DNA of 64,000 nt from Limnoglobus roseus (GTDB lineage Bacteria > Planctomycetota > Planctomycetia > Gemmatales > Gemmataceae): NCBI RefSeq assembly GCF_008254045.1, contig NZ_CP042425.1, forward strand, positions 1,364,001-1,428,000, in the 5' to 3' direction. This document shows, one piece after another, positions 27,122 to 36,342 of the stretch. The notes beneath the pieces are model-generated. The model was not told the DNA's origin, did no database searches, and was given only the letters and a program-made list of their open reading frames with translations. Position numbers and translations under genes: made by a program. The first letter of the stretch is position 1. Each line of letters begins with the position of its first letter.

Positions 27122-27412
27122 ATGATCTTCTCCGCCCCCTCCCATCGCGTCTACCAAGTCGCCGACGGCCGCTACTGCGACCCCCTCGCCGTCCGCCATA
27201 AGCTCCTCCTCCAGACCCGCGGGGAGTTGAATGCGCTCTTATCCGCGGCCCAGACTGCCGACGACCCTGAGGCCGCCGCGGCTCTGGGAACCCTCGCCGA
27301 CGCCGCCCGGGTCGCCTTCGGCTTCCCCGCCTTCGACCCCGAATCGGGGGCGGGGGCGACGGAGGCAGAGTGCCTGGCCGAGCTTTACCGCTACCTCGAA
27401 TGGTCGGCGTAG
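27122..27412 (+). CDS. Tail-assembly-chaperone-like small protein, 96 aa
   Basis: 96 residues, helical, starting MIFSAPSHRVYQVADGRYCDPLAVR. The body (LLLQTRGELNALLSAA; LADAARVAFGFPAFDPESG; LAELYRYLEW) resembles small proteins encoded after the tail tube in siphophages that act with the tape measure. No tape measure follows here. Similarity is by pattern and gene order only. Confidence 0.5.
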   Translation: MIFSAPSHRVYQVADGRYCDPLAVRHKLLLQTRGELNALLSAAQTADDPEAAAALGTLADAARVAFGFPAFDPESGAGATEAECLAELYRYLEWSA

Positions 27413-27651
27413 GCGACGCCCCCGCCGACCGCTCCGCCCGCGGAGCGGGACCCCCGCCCACGGACACCGACAGCTAACCGCCTAAGCCGGCGGTGAGCGG
27501 CGGGGGAGGCCCCTCCCCACAACTACTCCTCTGGGTCGCCTACTCTGCTCCGACTTCGTCGGCGGGGAATCCTGCGGGGTGGGTGCCCCTTCGGGCGGTT
27601 CCCCTCGGCCTCGCCGTCGGGTAAGATCGCGTCGGGTTCCGAGGGGCGACG

Positions 27652-28386
27652 ATGACGGAAGCGGAATGGCGCGGAGCTAAAGACTTGGGCGACTGGGGGG
27701 CCTTGCTCACCTTTCTCGGCCCCGCCCCCCGCCGAAAGAGACGCCTCTTCGCCGTCGCCTGCTGCCGCCGCGTCTGGAACTTGATCGCCGATCGGGGGAG
27801 TCGGGCCGCGGTCGAGGCCGCCGAGCGGTTCGCGGACGGAGAGTGCGACGCCGACGAGCTGTCTGCCCGCGCCGCGGAGGCTTATGCGGTCGCCGATGGG
27901 TTGACGGAGGTGGCCCGTGGGGTGGACGGGAGCGAGTGCGAGAACCCGGCGATGGCCGCGGCGGTCGCGGCGGCAGAGTCGGCGAGAGGCGAATCCTCCG
28001 TGACGCCGCAGACCGTTTTCGACGATGCCGTTTGGTCCGTTACGTGGCACGCCCGAGACGCCCTCGGCTCGGCCGAGTACCAGCGGACGGCGGACGACGC
28101 TTCGGCCGAGGCGGTGGTCCGGCGGGAGGGGGCGGCGCAAATCGAGTTGTTCTGCTGCGTCTTCAACCCCTTCGCCCCCGCCTTCGACCCCTCCTGGGTC
28201 AGCGACACCGCCCGCTCTCTCGCCGAAGCCGCCTACGAGAACCGCTCCTTCGACCGCCTTCCGATCTTAGCCGACGCCTTGGAAGACGCCGGCTGCGAGG
28301 AGGGGGAGCTTCTCGGGCACCTCCGCGGCGGGGGGCTCCACGCGAGAGGGTGCTGGGTCGTCGATCTGATGCTTGGTCGGAAATAG
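27652..28386 (+). CDS. Conserved planctomycete protein, TEAEWxxxxD type, 244 aa
   Basis: GAGGGG lies five to ten bases before the ATG. The N-terminus MTEAEW...LLTFLGPAPRRKRRLFAVACCRRVW and the C-terminus FDRLPILADALEDAGC followed by HARGCWVVDLML are the two conserved ends of a protein family seen widely in Gemmata-type genomes (from memory). The variable middle is Ala/Glu-rich. No enzymatic motif or signal peptide. It is followed by a sharp fall in GC. Confidence 0.75.
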   Translation: MTEAEWRGAKDLGDWGALLTFLGPAPRRKRRLFAVACCRRVWNLIADRGSRAAVEAAERFADGECDADELSARAAEAYAVADGLTEVARGVDGSECENPAMAAAVAAAESARGESSVTPQTVFDDAVWSVTWHARDALGSAEYQRTADDASAEAVVRREGAAQIELFCCVFNPFAPAFDPSWVSDTARSLAEAAYENRSFDRLPILADALEDAGCEEGELLGHLRGGGLHARGCWVVDLMLGRK

Positions 28387-28637
28387 AGGGAGTTAGGGGC
28401 TTGTCGGGAACGACACGGAAGGAGCTGCCAGATCAGCCTCAAAGCGAGTTTCTGGCCCCTTTCTTGCAGAAGGTAAGGTTTGTGAGAAACTGTGGTTCCA
28501 GAAATCCAGGCAGATGTCAAACAATCGGAACTTTCCGCCCTAATTGTTCTAAAGTTTACCCAACTACCCTGGCAATTTTGACTGAAATTTGGAGAATTTA
28601 CCACACAAATCAAGTGGAGTCAGCCGTCCCAAACCCA
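28387..28637. other. AT-richer leader of the peptidase/PIN-like pair
   Basis: 251 bp of clearly lower GC than the neighbouring cargo and no convincing coding frame. It probably holds the promoter and autoregulatory site of the following pair. I could not assign a specific promoter. Confidence 0.4.
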
Positions 28638-29639
28638 ATGCGAGATCTGTACACACGACTATCGAATGACGGGTTCGATAAGTCGTGGATTCTCAACTCC
28701 ATCCTGCCTGACTGGTGGGATGACGAGTTGGCGGCCACTCCTTTCAACCGTTCCATTGCCGAGTCTGGTATAGCGGGACATCTTGGATACCCCATCGCGT
28801 CCTTACGCGACCCAAATGCGAGTCTAGAATTCGCTGCGCAACCCGAAGGCAATGCGTGTTTCAAGCGAAATCGAAAGGTTGACGCTAAGAAAGTTTCCCC
28901 ATCATTGCGGGTCGTCAAGAGAGCGACGGCCTTAGTCTCCGGAGCCGTTACGGCCGCCACCAGGTACGAAGGGCCTTTAACCGCAATTGAGGTGCGGCGA
29001 ACGATTCTAGCAAAACATGACGCTGTCACCTTTGACAACTTGCTCGACTACTGTTGGGGAATGGGCATCATCGTCCTCAGCATTCAGGGCCTTCCGCCGA
29101 AGGGGGGTAAGTTTGACGGCGTTGCGATGTACAGCAACGGGAAACCCATCGTTGCTATCGCGTCATCCAAGAAAGGTCCGGCTTGGCTAGCTTTTTATCT
29201 GGCCCATGAGTTGGGGCATATTTCATTGGAACACGTCAAACCAGACGGCGGAATGTGTGTTGATGCCGATCTCGCAAATGCCGGGGTGGACGAGGACACG
29301 GAAGAGCAGGAGGCGAATGGCTTTGCTCTGGAGTTGCTAACGGGGGAAGCTACTGGGATAACTTTCGAGTCTTCCTCTCTCAAGGCTCCCGAAGTCGGCA
29401 AAGCGGCTCTGAAGTTCGCATCTAAGGCAGACCCGAAAATCGATCCCGGCGTGGTCGTCTTGTCCTATTGCAAATCGACAGGCTATTGGGGCGTAGCCAA
29501 GAAGGCGTTGGAGATTGTCGGTCAGTCTGAGGGTGGACACGAAAAGGTCAGACAAGTATTGTTACAACACCTCGACTCGAAGCGCATCAGCGAGTCCGAG
29601 GCACGTTTCCTTGCTGCTACTTGTCACCTGCCCCTGTAA
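28638..29639 (+). CDS. ImmA/IrrE-family metallopeptidase with N-terminal regulator-like domain
   Basis: 333 residues from ATG 28638 (GTG 28614 is an alternative). An N-terminal helical region (WILNSILPDWWDDEL; LGYPIASLRDP) is of the type found in HTH-peptidase fusions. The zinc peptidase motif is HELGHISLEH, with HExxH near residue 197 and a supporting Glu in EEQEANGFALELLT. By family such proteins cleave repressors or serve as antitoxin-like partners. It is eight bases upstream of the PIN-like gene. Base composition is well below that of the flanking genes, a sign of separate acquisition. Confidence 0.8.
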   Translation: MRDLYTRLSNDGFDKSWILNSILPDWWDDELAATPFNRSIAESGIAGHLGYPIASLRDPNASLEFAAQPEGNACFKRNRKVDAKKVSPSLRVVKRATALVSGAVTAATRYEGPLTAIEVRRTILAKHDAVTFDNLLDYCWGMGIIVLSIQGLPPKGGKFDGVAMYSNGKPIVAIASSKKGPAWLAFYLAHELGHISLEHVKPDGGMCVDADLANAGVDEDTEEQEANGFALELLTGEATGITFESSSLKAPEVGKAALKFASKADPKIDPGVVVLSYCKSTGYWGVAKKALEIVGQSEGGHEKVRQVLLQHLDSKRISESEARFLAATCHLPL

Positions 29640-29647
29640 GCCTCCGA

Positions 29648-30377
29648 ATGTCAGATCCATCGCTGATCGTAGATAACGACGTTTTCGTCCTGTTATCGGC
29701 AACCAATCTATTGGATCGCGCGATTGCCGTCCTCAATTTCCAGCCCGACCGCGTCAGCCGGTTAGACGCATTGCCGCACATGCTTCACGCAACCCTCAAG
29801 GGAAAAAGCAAGAAGTTCAACAAATTCACACCGCCCCAACTCGAAGCCGCTGTAAGCCAGACGGAGAGGTTCTCTCCTGTAACTCTCAGGTCGAATGATG
29901 ACAAGCTGCTCGATCGGCTCGCGAAGGAAATAGCCTTCGACGCACCGATTTACGCTAGCCTTGTGGAGCAAGAGTCCATGTGGCTTCATTCGGGTGATTG
30001 TTCAGCAATGCTTCGGGTTGGAACAGTTCCGAATTTAGCTGATGTGCGAGAGAGAATTACCGGAAGACTCGTTAGCGTGGAAGCTATCGCGTATCGACTC
30101 ATTGAAGAGGACGGTTTTTCGGATACGGCAAAAGCGTTCAACCCAGTCCTAGGAGCAAGTCAAACAATCAACGCCTTGTTCTCAAGGGGCGGCATGGTTG
30201 ACCAACTGGAAAGTGCCCGCTCCTACCTCCGCGATCTCTGTAGGCGAGTTGGCCCTGGCTTCCTTCATTGCCCGCCTTGTCCTGAATATCACGTTTCACG
30301 ACTCTGCCAACTGGATCGTCGCTGAGTACGCTCCCGGTTCTGTCTCCGCTTCCGCTGCGAAGCCGTCGCCGAGGTGA
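29648..30377 (+). pseudogene. PIN-like protein paired with the peptidase, apparent 2-nt frameshift
   Basis: The main frame (29648-30325, 225 aa) starts MSDPSLIVDNDVFVLLSATN, which looks like the first acidic strand of a PIN-type nuclease. At about 30236-30240 the frame changes character. The next frame gives SVGELALASFIARLVL and continues to a stop at 30377, while the original frame turns Cys/Arg-rich. A lost CT in a CTCTCT run would join LRDL to SVGEL. If real, the toxin-like partner is damaged; a sequencing error is equally possible. Confidence 0.55.
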
Positions 30378-30502
30378 AGACGCCCCGACCCCAGGCCCGC
30401 CTGATCCGCCTCTCGAAGCTGACCGCGGGCGGGGACCGCGAGGGCGATGAAGTAGGTGATGATGATGAGGAGGAGGGGCGGCCCCTCCTCCCCCGATCTG
30501 AA

Positions 30503-30530
30503 GCCCCCGCCGATCCGGCGGGGGCGTTTT
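30503..30530 (+). terminator. Rho-independent terminator after the peptidase/PIN-like pair
   Basis: GCCCCCGCC (30503-30511) pairs with GGCGGGGGC (30517-30525) around GATCC, followed by GTTTTCGTTT. Confidence 0.75.
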
Positions 30531-30929
30531 CGTTTCTGGGGACCGGGCGACCCTGCCGCGGCGAAGCCGGTCCCCACCCCACGGTGTCACGGCCCCGACG
30601 AAGACCGTGGGGCGAGGGCGATGAAAACGGCGGGGCCGCCCGGCCCACGTTGATGATCGCGGGGGCGGACCCGGTGTTCTGTTCCGGCGGCGAATGAGGT
30701 CAGGAACTTGTCAGCGGTCGGGCCGACTTTGCTGATCGAGGGCGATTTGCTCGAATTCGCAGTCGATCTTTGTGAACGAGGTCGGTTTAGCAGTGCAAGA
30801 GGGGAAATTTCGAGGTCCGCTGTTGGCGCGTCGTATCGGAATCGTCCTCTAGCGTGGAAGCGACGCCCGATCGACGCCAAGGAAGATTTTCGAAAGTTCG
30901 CTTAATATTCGCGATCGCCGAGCGTACAA

Positions 30930-31320
30930 CTTAGGCGGGGCGGTACGGACGGCCCCGCGACAGGCCCAGTTCGCCGCCCTGTGAAAAACCCCTCTGGGGC
31001 GGAGTAACAGGTAACACCTATCCACCGCGGTAGGGTCGCACTCGCCGCCGAGGGTAGGCCGCAGCGGTGCGTAGAAGTAGGCTCCGTTTGCCAAGCCTGC
31101 GAAGACCCTTCGGGGGCGAATAACAGGTAACGCCGTCGCGGGACGGGTCTCTTTCGCCGCCGAGGGTAGGTCGCCCTCGGTCTGTACTGGCCCCGTTCGC
31201 CAACCTGCGAAGTCCCTTCGGGGGCGAGTAACAGGCAACACCTACACTCCGCGGTAGGGTCTCCCACGCCAGTTGAGGGCAGGCTGCCCCGCCACGGCTT
31301 AGAAAAGGCTCTGACGCCGA
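30930..31320 (-). repeat. Tandem repeat array, about 108-117 bp units
   Basis: The anchor TAACAGG(T/C)AAC recurs at about 31005, 31121 and 31229, each preceded by CTTCGGGGGCG or a variant and followed about 45 bp later by GCCGAGGGTAGG in the first two units. The units are imperfect (spacing 117 and 108 bp), and a degenerate fourth may extend to about 31370. On the minus strand each unit can form a CCCCCGAAGGG-type hairpin. No coding frame stays plausible across it. Confidence 0.65.
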
Positions 31321-31391
31321 ACTCCCGCGAAGGCTCCAAAGCCAAGTAGGGGAGATCACCGCGAAACCTTGAGGGCTTTCGCGTCTGTCGA

Positions 31392-31420
31392 GGGGGCGTC
31401 AAAGTGACGCCCCCGCTTTG
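31392..31420 (+). terminator. Hairpin terminator after the repeat array
   Basis: GGGGGCGTCA (31392-31401) pairs perfectly with TGACGCCCCC (31405-31414) around AAG, followed by GCTTTGTT. Confidence 0.65.
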
Positions 31421-31550
31421 TTCCGTCTGATCTACTTCGTTCTCGATTATGACCCTGCTGGCCCCCCAGCGGGGTCGCTTCGTTTCTGCCCCCGTGGACG
31501 GCTTCCGCCCGCGGCCGGGTTCCCGCGTCCGCATCTGAAGGAGTTGCTGT

Positions 31551-31919
31551 ATGGCCGACTTGTTCTTCGACGCCGTCGGCGAGGTCCGCCTCGCGATCGA
31601 CGGCAACCGCTTCACGGTCGATGTAGACCTCCCCGACGACGACACCGCCCCCGAGGTTCTCTCGCGGTTCGCCGTGTCGTGCTGGCTCCAGGGTCTGCCC
31701 GTGGAGTACCCCGTCCCCGAGGAGCGGCGGATGCGGGACCGCTACGCCGCCGCAATGGCCGACGCCGGGTTCGTGCCGAACTACGCGAAGACGACCCGCG
31801 ACTACGCGGCGTGGGAGCCGGAGTACGACGGGGAGGCGAGTCCGGCGGCGAAGCGGCGGGCGCTGCGGAACCGGCCCGAGGGGGTTCGCCGGCCGCTGCT
31901 CGTGAGGGGGTCCCGCTGA
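31551..31919 (+). CDS. Small island protein with the GNAT-like unit (copy C)
   Basis: 122 residues; AAGGAG lies nine bases before the ATG. It has the same plan as the protein at 22128: beta hairpin VRLAIDGNRFTVDVDLPDD, helix VLSRFAVSCW, strand LPVEYPVPEE, helix YAAAMADAGF, then a strand near YAAWEPEYD and a basic C-terminal tail. Two such paralogues 9 kb apart inside one element suggest duplication within the element lineage. Function unknown. Confidence 0.68.
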   Translation: MADLFFDAVGEVRLAIDGNRFTVDVDLPDDDTAPEVLSRFAVSCWLQGLPVEYPVPEERRMRDRYAAAMADAGFVPNYAKTTRDYAAWEPEYDGEASPAAKRRALRNRPEGVRRPLLVRGSR

Positions 31920-31957
31920 GTCGCGGGCGGGGTGATTCACTTCAAGGGGGAACGATC

Positions 31958-33016
31958 GTGATTGAAGAAGTTGAAAAGCGGGAGTGGTGGGAGCAGTTCA
32001 CAGCCGAACTCGGGAACGGACTCGCACCGTTCCCGGAGAAGGACTCCGCACTGCACCGGAAAATCGAGGAGTGCGTGGCTCATCTGGCCGACTGGGAGAA
32101 GGTTGCCCGCAGGCTGGACGGCGATGACGCCTGGGTTCGGGTCGGGGACAAGAAAATCCTCCAGGCGATTGATGCGGAGGCGGCTGTTACTGACGCCGCT
32201 CTCGTCGCCGCCGTCCACCCCGACCGCCCGACCGGCGACGACTTCGAAGAGTGGAAGCGATGGGCCTGGAAGGCGCTCACGAAGGCGATTACCGAAGCCG
32301 AGAGGAAAGTGGTCGCCCGTGAGGCGTTAGTTACCTCCTACAACCCCCGCGGTGATGACTCCGATTTCCACGAAGTCGGGCGTCGGGATGACGCCCCCTT
32401 CCGGCTCTGGGAGTTCGCCCCCTACGGGCCGCGGGTGACGCCTCCTCGGGTCGGTGAAAAACCGCCCCTCGCCTACGATCCGTTGCGCGCCGAGGGCGGG
32501 AAGGAGGCGGATGAGGAAGTCGCGAAGGTTCTGTCAGTCGATGACCAGAGCTATCTCCGGCTCGTCTACGAGCGCGATTACTCTTCCCTGGACGCCTACA
32601 TCGCGACGTATCCGAACCTCGTCAGCCGTAGCGGTTCACTCATCGTCGCGGAGTGGACCCGCGCCCGACTCCGCCACCAACGCGGCAAGGCCGAGGAACA
32701 CCATCGGGAACTGCTGGTACGTCTGCGGCGGTGGAACGACCCGGATTGGACCGGCGACGATGGCCTATCGGGGTCGCCCCCTTGCATCCAGGAACCGAAT
32801 ACCGGCCCTGAGAAGCGGAGTCGAAAGAACTTCGCCCGAGCTTACGGCGAGTGCGTCGATCAAGGGTCGCGGTATCACCAGGGCCGCCTGAAGGAGAAGA
32901 AGGACGCTTCAAAGCGGATCAGGGAGCAAACGCGGCGACGAAAGTTGAAGGAAGCAAAGCTCGCGGCTGCGCAATCTGCGGCTCCTCGGACCGCCGACGC
33001 CCCGCTCTGCGGGTAA
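31958..33016 (+). CDS. Hypothetical charged protein, 352 aa
   Basis: Start GTG 31958 with AAGGGGG eight bases upstream. A soluble, strongly charged helical protein: MIEEVEKREWWEQF at the N-terminus, LRLVYERDYSSLDAYIATYPN in the middle and a Lys/Arg-rich helix (RLKEKKDASKRIREQTRRRK) near the C-terminus that may bind nucleic acid. No recognised domain. It follows the copy C gene by 38 bp and is probably in the same operon. Confidence 0.6.
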   Translation: MIEEVEKREWWEQFTAELGNGLAPFPEKDSALHRKIEECVAHLADWEKVARRLDGDDAWVRVGDKKILQAIDAEAAVTDAALVAAVHPDRPTGDDFEEWKRWAWKALTKAITEAERKVVAREALVTSYNPRGDDSDFHEVGRRDDAPFRLWEFAPYGPRVTPPRVGEKPPLAYDPLRAEGGKEADEEVAKVLSVDDQSYLRLVYERDYSSLDAYIATYPNLVSRSGSLIVAEWTRARLRHQRGKAEEHHRELLVRLRRWNDPDWTGDDGLSGSPPCIQEPNTGPEKRSRKNFARAYGECVDQGSRYHQGRLKEKKDASKRIREQTRRRKLKEAKLAAAQSAAPRTADAPLCG

Positions 33017-33085
33017 GCCTCCGTCCCCAGCTTTGCCCCGCGAACCACGAGCAGTCAGCCCTACCACTCTGCCCCCGGAGAATCG

Positions 33086-33541
33086 ATGCCCACGCCGACG
33101 ACCGAAGACGAGTATCAGAACCACCTCGACGCCCACCCCGACGACTGGGCCGCCCGCGCTGCCTTCGCCGCCTTCCTCGAATCCGCCGGGGACGCCCGCG
33201 CCGCCGGCCACGCGATGTTCGTCTCGCTCCGGAAGCACAGCCGGCGGTGCGAGGGCGACCCAGAACCGACGCGGACCTTCTTCTCGGCGCGTCGCGTTTT
33301 GTGGAACGCCGCCCGCGCCTTGCCGGCGACCCTCTTCAACGAGGTCGTGCGAAAGTGCGACGGCGTCGAGGGGATCACGTTCGTGAAGGACAAGGACCGG
33401 GAGGTGGAGGCGATCCAAGGGAAGGATCGGCGGACGCTGGAGGACGAGGTGGCGAAGGTCTTCGGTCGGTTCCAACTGAAGACCCAGAAGAAGCTGATCG
33501 CGGAAATGTTGCGCAAGATGGGCCGGGCGGTCCCCGCATAG
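33086..33541 (+). CDS. TIGR02996-like small protein, 151 aa
   Basis: The ATG is preceded by GGAG. Residues 8-45 (YQNHLDAHPDDWAARAAFAAFLESAGD...GHAMFVSL) match the planctomycete TIGR02996 repeat-companion pattern, in which a D.(P)DD..(A/R)...(A/Y)(A/F)(D/E)(W/S)(L) helix pair precedes variable repeats. The rest is helical and basic. No repeats follow, so this is a stand-alone leader-type domain. A hairpin motif copy follows its stop. Confidence 0.6.
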   Translation: MPTPTTEDEYQNHLDAHPDDWAARAAFAAFLESAGDARAAGHAMFVSLRKHSRRCEGDPEPTRTFFSARRVLWNAARALPATLFNEVVRKCDGVEGITFVKDKDREVEAIQGKDRRTLEDEVAKVFGRFQLKTQKKLIAEMLRKMGRAVPA

Positions 33542-33607
33542 GAGCCGAGCGAAGCTCCAACCACCCCCGCAGACTTTACCCCCCGACCACTCACCGAGGA
33601 TCATCTG

Positions 33608-34551
<944 letters not shown>

Positions 34552-34628
34552 GCGTCGGCGGAGCCGGGGCGTTCCTGTGGACGGGGTTGGCTGGTGCCCA
34601 GCCCCTTCTCTGTCTCTGAGGGGTTCTG

Positions 34629-35129
34629 ATGTCCTTCGATTGCGACGCCGCCCAATCCCCAATCGCCGCCGACCGCTTCTGGGGCAAAGTCCGTAGAGGC
34701 GTGGGCGCTGACGATTGCTGGGAGTGGGCGGGGGCGACGAACTCGAAGGGGTACGGGGTCATCTCCGTCGGGGGCCGGCTCTGGCTCGCCCACCGCTTCG
34801 CTTACGCCCTCGCCGTCAGCGACCCGGGGGCGGCCCAAGTCCTCCACCGCTGCGACAACCGCGTCTGCGTCCGCCCCGACCACTTGGCCGCGGGAACGGC
34901 CGCCGACAACGCCGCGGACATGGTCGCGAAGGGGCGGCAACCCAGAGGGGAATCGCACGGGCAGGCGAAGCTGACGGCGGGGAAAGTCGCGGCCATCCGC
35001 CTCAGAAGAGCCGACGGGGTGACGTGGGTGCGAATCGCCGCCGAGTTCGGCGTCAGCGAGCGGCAGGCGAGGGACGTGGCCCGAGGCAGAGCCTGGAAAC
35101 ACGTCCCCGCGGTGACGCCGCCCTGTTAG
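34629..35129 (+). CDS. HNH homing-type endonuclease, 166 aa
   Basis: GAGGGG precedes the ATG by five to ten bases. Residues 15-95 form an HNH_3 domain: FWGKVRRGVGADDCWEWAG, LAHRFAYALAV, VLHRCDNRVCVRPDHLAAGT, with the catalytic HRCDN...CV.P.HL. The C-terminal region is a HTH-like module of the type found in phage HNH proteins (AKLTAGKVAAIRLRRADGV; IAAEFGVSERQARDVARGRAW). It is convergent with the integrase gene; their stop codons overlap. Confidence 0.85.
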   Translation: MSFDCDAAQSPIAADRFWGKVRRGVGADDCWEWAGATNSKGYGVISVGGRLWLAHRFAYALAVSDPGAAQVLHRCDNRVCVRPDHLAAGTAADNAADMVAKGRQPRGESHGQAKLTAGKVAAIRLRRADGVTWVRIAAEFGVSERQARDVARGRAWKHVPAVTPPC

Positions 35130-36226
35130 CCGACCTCCTCGGGCGGGGGAGGTGGCGGCGGCTCCTCCTTCCGCACTTGATCCACCGCCTGTTTCAGCAC
35201 GTCCGGGCGGCTCGTCAGGTGCGAGTAGTGCTTGTGCAGCATCGCCGTCGAGGAGTGGCCGAGCAGGGCCGCGACCGTCGCGTCGGGAATGCCCCTCGCG
35301 AGGGCGTCGGTGGCGAAGGTGTGGCGGAACCCGTAGGCCGTCGCGCTTACGCCGGCCAGTCCGCGAAGTCGAACCACGGCTTTCGTGATGCTCCGCCCCG
35401 TCCACGGGTTCCCCCTCTCGGTGCGAAGCAGTGGCCCCGTGGGCGTCACCGCAGCGAGGTCCCGGAGCAGGGCGACCACTTCCTTCGACGGCACGATCAG
35501 TCGCGGTCGCCCCGTCCCGTCCGACTTGTGATCGCTCAGCACGACAATCCCATCTCGCACGTCCGCCGCGGTCATCTTCGCCGCCTCCCCGGGACGGCAG
35601 CCGGTGCCGTGGAGGACGATCAACACCCGCGTCAGGGCCGTCGAAGCCTTCGCGAGAAGTTTCTCCCGATCCGCGTCGCTAATGACCGCCTCGGCCCCGC
35701 GGCTGCGCTCCTTCGGCCGGTCCACCTTCTTCGCCGGGTTGTCAGGGCAGTAACCCATCCGCACGGCCCAGCCGAAGAAGGCGGAGGCACTTCGTAGCCG
35801 CATCCCTTTCGTTGTCGGACCGCACCGTCGCATCCCCGCCAACCACTTCGTCAGAAGCGCCGGAGAGATCGCGTCCAGGGGTTGAGTCCCCGCGGTCGCG
35901 GAGAGGATGTCCAAGTCGGCGGCGTAGAGGGCAACGGTCGAGGGCTTTAGCCTTCCCCGGGCGTCGGCTAAGAAGTCGGCGACCACTTCGGCGAGGGGTA
36001 GGGAAGGCATCACGGGGGGCGACGGCGAATGAGTAGGCGATGGCCCCGGCGGTGCCGAGGCGGGACGGGGTGGTCCGCTAGTCGCCAGCAGTCGATGCCA
36101 CGCCCGCACCGCTTCGGGTCGGTTTTTCTCGCCGCGGACCCGCAGGGAGACCGATTTTCCGTCTACCGTGACGTACCACGTATCCTTCGATTCGCGGAAC
36201 CACGGCCCGTCTGTCGTCCTTGCCAT
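35126..36226 (-). CDS. int: Tyrosine recombinase (integrase) of the island
   Basis: 366 residues. An N-terminal AP2-like arm-binding region (TWYVTVDGKSVSLRVRG) leads through a Pro/Ser linker to a core-binding domain (about 85-170) and catalytic domain (about 190-350). Catalytic residues visible: Arg in GTGCRPGEA, Lys in DHKSDGTG, Arg in AYGFRHTFAT (the usual first His is Tyr), His in LLGHSS and the nucleophile Tyr in HKHYSHL. It reads away from the tRNA gene. Its start is about 30 bp from the right arm-site repeats, so the recombinase may repress itself. Confidence 0.93.
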   Translation of the reverse strand: MARTTDGPWFRESKDTWYVTVDGKSVSLRVRGEKNRPEAVRAWHRLLATSGPPRPASAPPGPSPTHSPSPPVMPSLPLAEVVADFLADARGRLKPSTVALYAADLDILSATAGTQPLDAISPALLTKWLAGMRRCGPTTKGMRLRSASAFFGWAVRMGYCPDNPAKKVDRPKERSRGAEAVISDADREKLLAKASTALTRVLIVLHGTGCRPGEAAKMTAADVRDGIVVLSDHKSDGTGRPRLIVPSKEVVALLRDLAAVTPTGPLLRTERGNPWTGRSITKAVVRLRGLAGVSATAYGFRHTFATDALARGIPDATVAALLGHSSTAMLHKHYSHLTSRPDVLKQAVDQVRKEEPPPPPPPEEVG

Positions 36227-36255
36227 TTCCAGCTACCTCTCCGATACCGAGCCGA

Positions 36256-36289
36256 ATTCACTGCCCCGAAAGGCGGAATTCACTGCCCC
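36256..36289 (+). repeat. Two direct repeats ATTCACTGCCCC, right arm-type sites
   Basis: Copies at 36256-36267 and 36278-36289, each preceded by GA, spaced 22 bp. They lie between the integrase start and the attachment core and match the three copies at the left end in the same orientation. Confidence 0.6.
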
Positions 36290-36304
36290 GCGCCCGCGAA
36301 GCAG

Positions 36305-36332
36305 TTGACGAGGGAGAAGAGATCGCTAAGAA
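36305..36332 (+). promoter_or_regulatory. Island-borne promoter of the intact tRNA-Leu
   Basis: TTGACG (36305-36310), 16-nt spacer and TAAGAA (36327-36332), ending ten bases before the mature tRNA. The same hexamer and spacing occur in the native promoter at 5086-5113. Confidence 0.5.
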
Positions 36333-36342
36333 ACTAGGGGAA

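Larger units (their letters stand above)
30378..31550. other. 1.2-kb gene-poor region with terminators and a repeat array
   Basis: No frame here is convincing. It holds a strong terminator at 30503-30530, an Arg-rich low-complexity part to about 30900, a three-unit tandem array at about 30930-31320, and a second terminator at 31392-31420. The short frame 30708-30905 was considered and left out. Confidence 0.5.

Noticed and set aside
26889..27125. Acidic plus-strand frame in the Pro/Arg-rich region
   Set aside because: Repeat units keep residues in the other frame with synonymous changes; here they do not.
27843..28637. N-terminal extension of the ImmA/IrrE frame
   Set aside because: It overlaps the 244-residue gene in another frame and is Arg-rich. 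The peptidase composition only starts after about 28638.
30930..31320. CRISPR array
   Set aside because: Units are about 110 bp and similar along most of their length, with no short identical repeats separated by unique spacers and no cas genes in the window.
30902..31645. Minus-strand frame across the tandem repeat array, with repeated peptides
   Set aside because: The same repeats give similar peptides in several frames, so the periodicity is in the DNA. No ribosome site was seen and it overlaps a real gene start at 31551.
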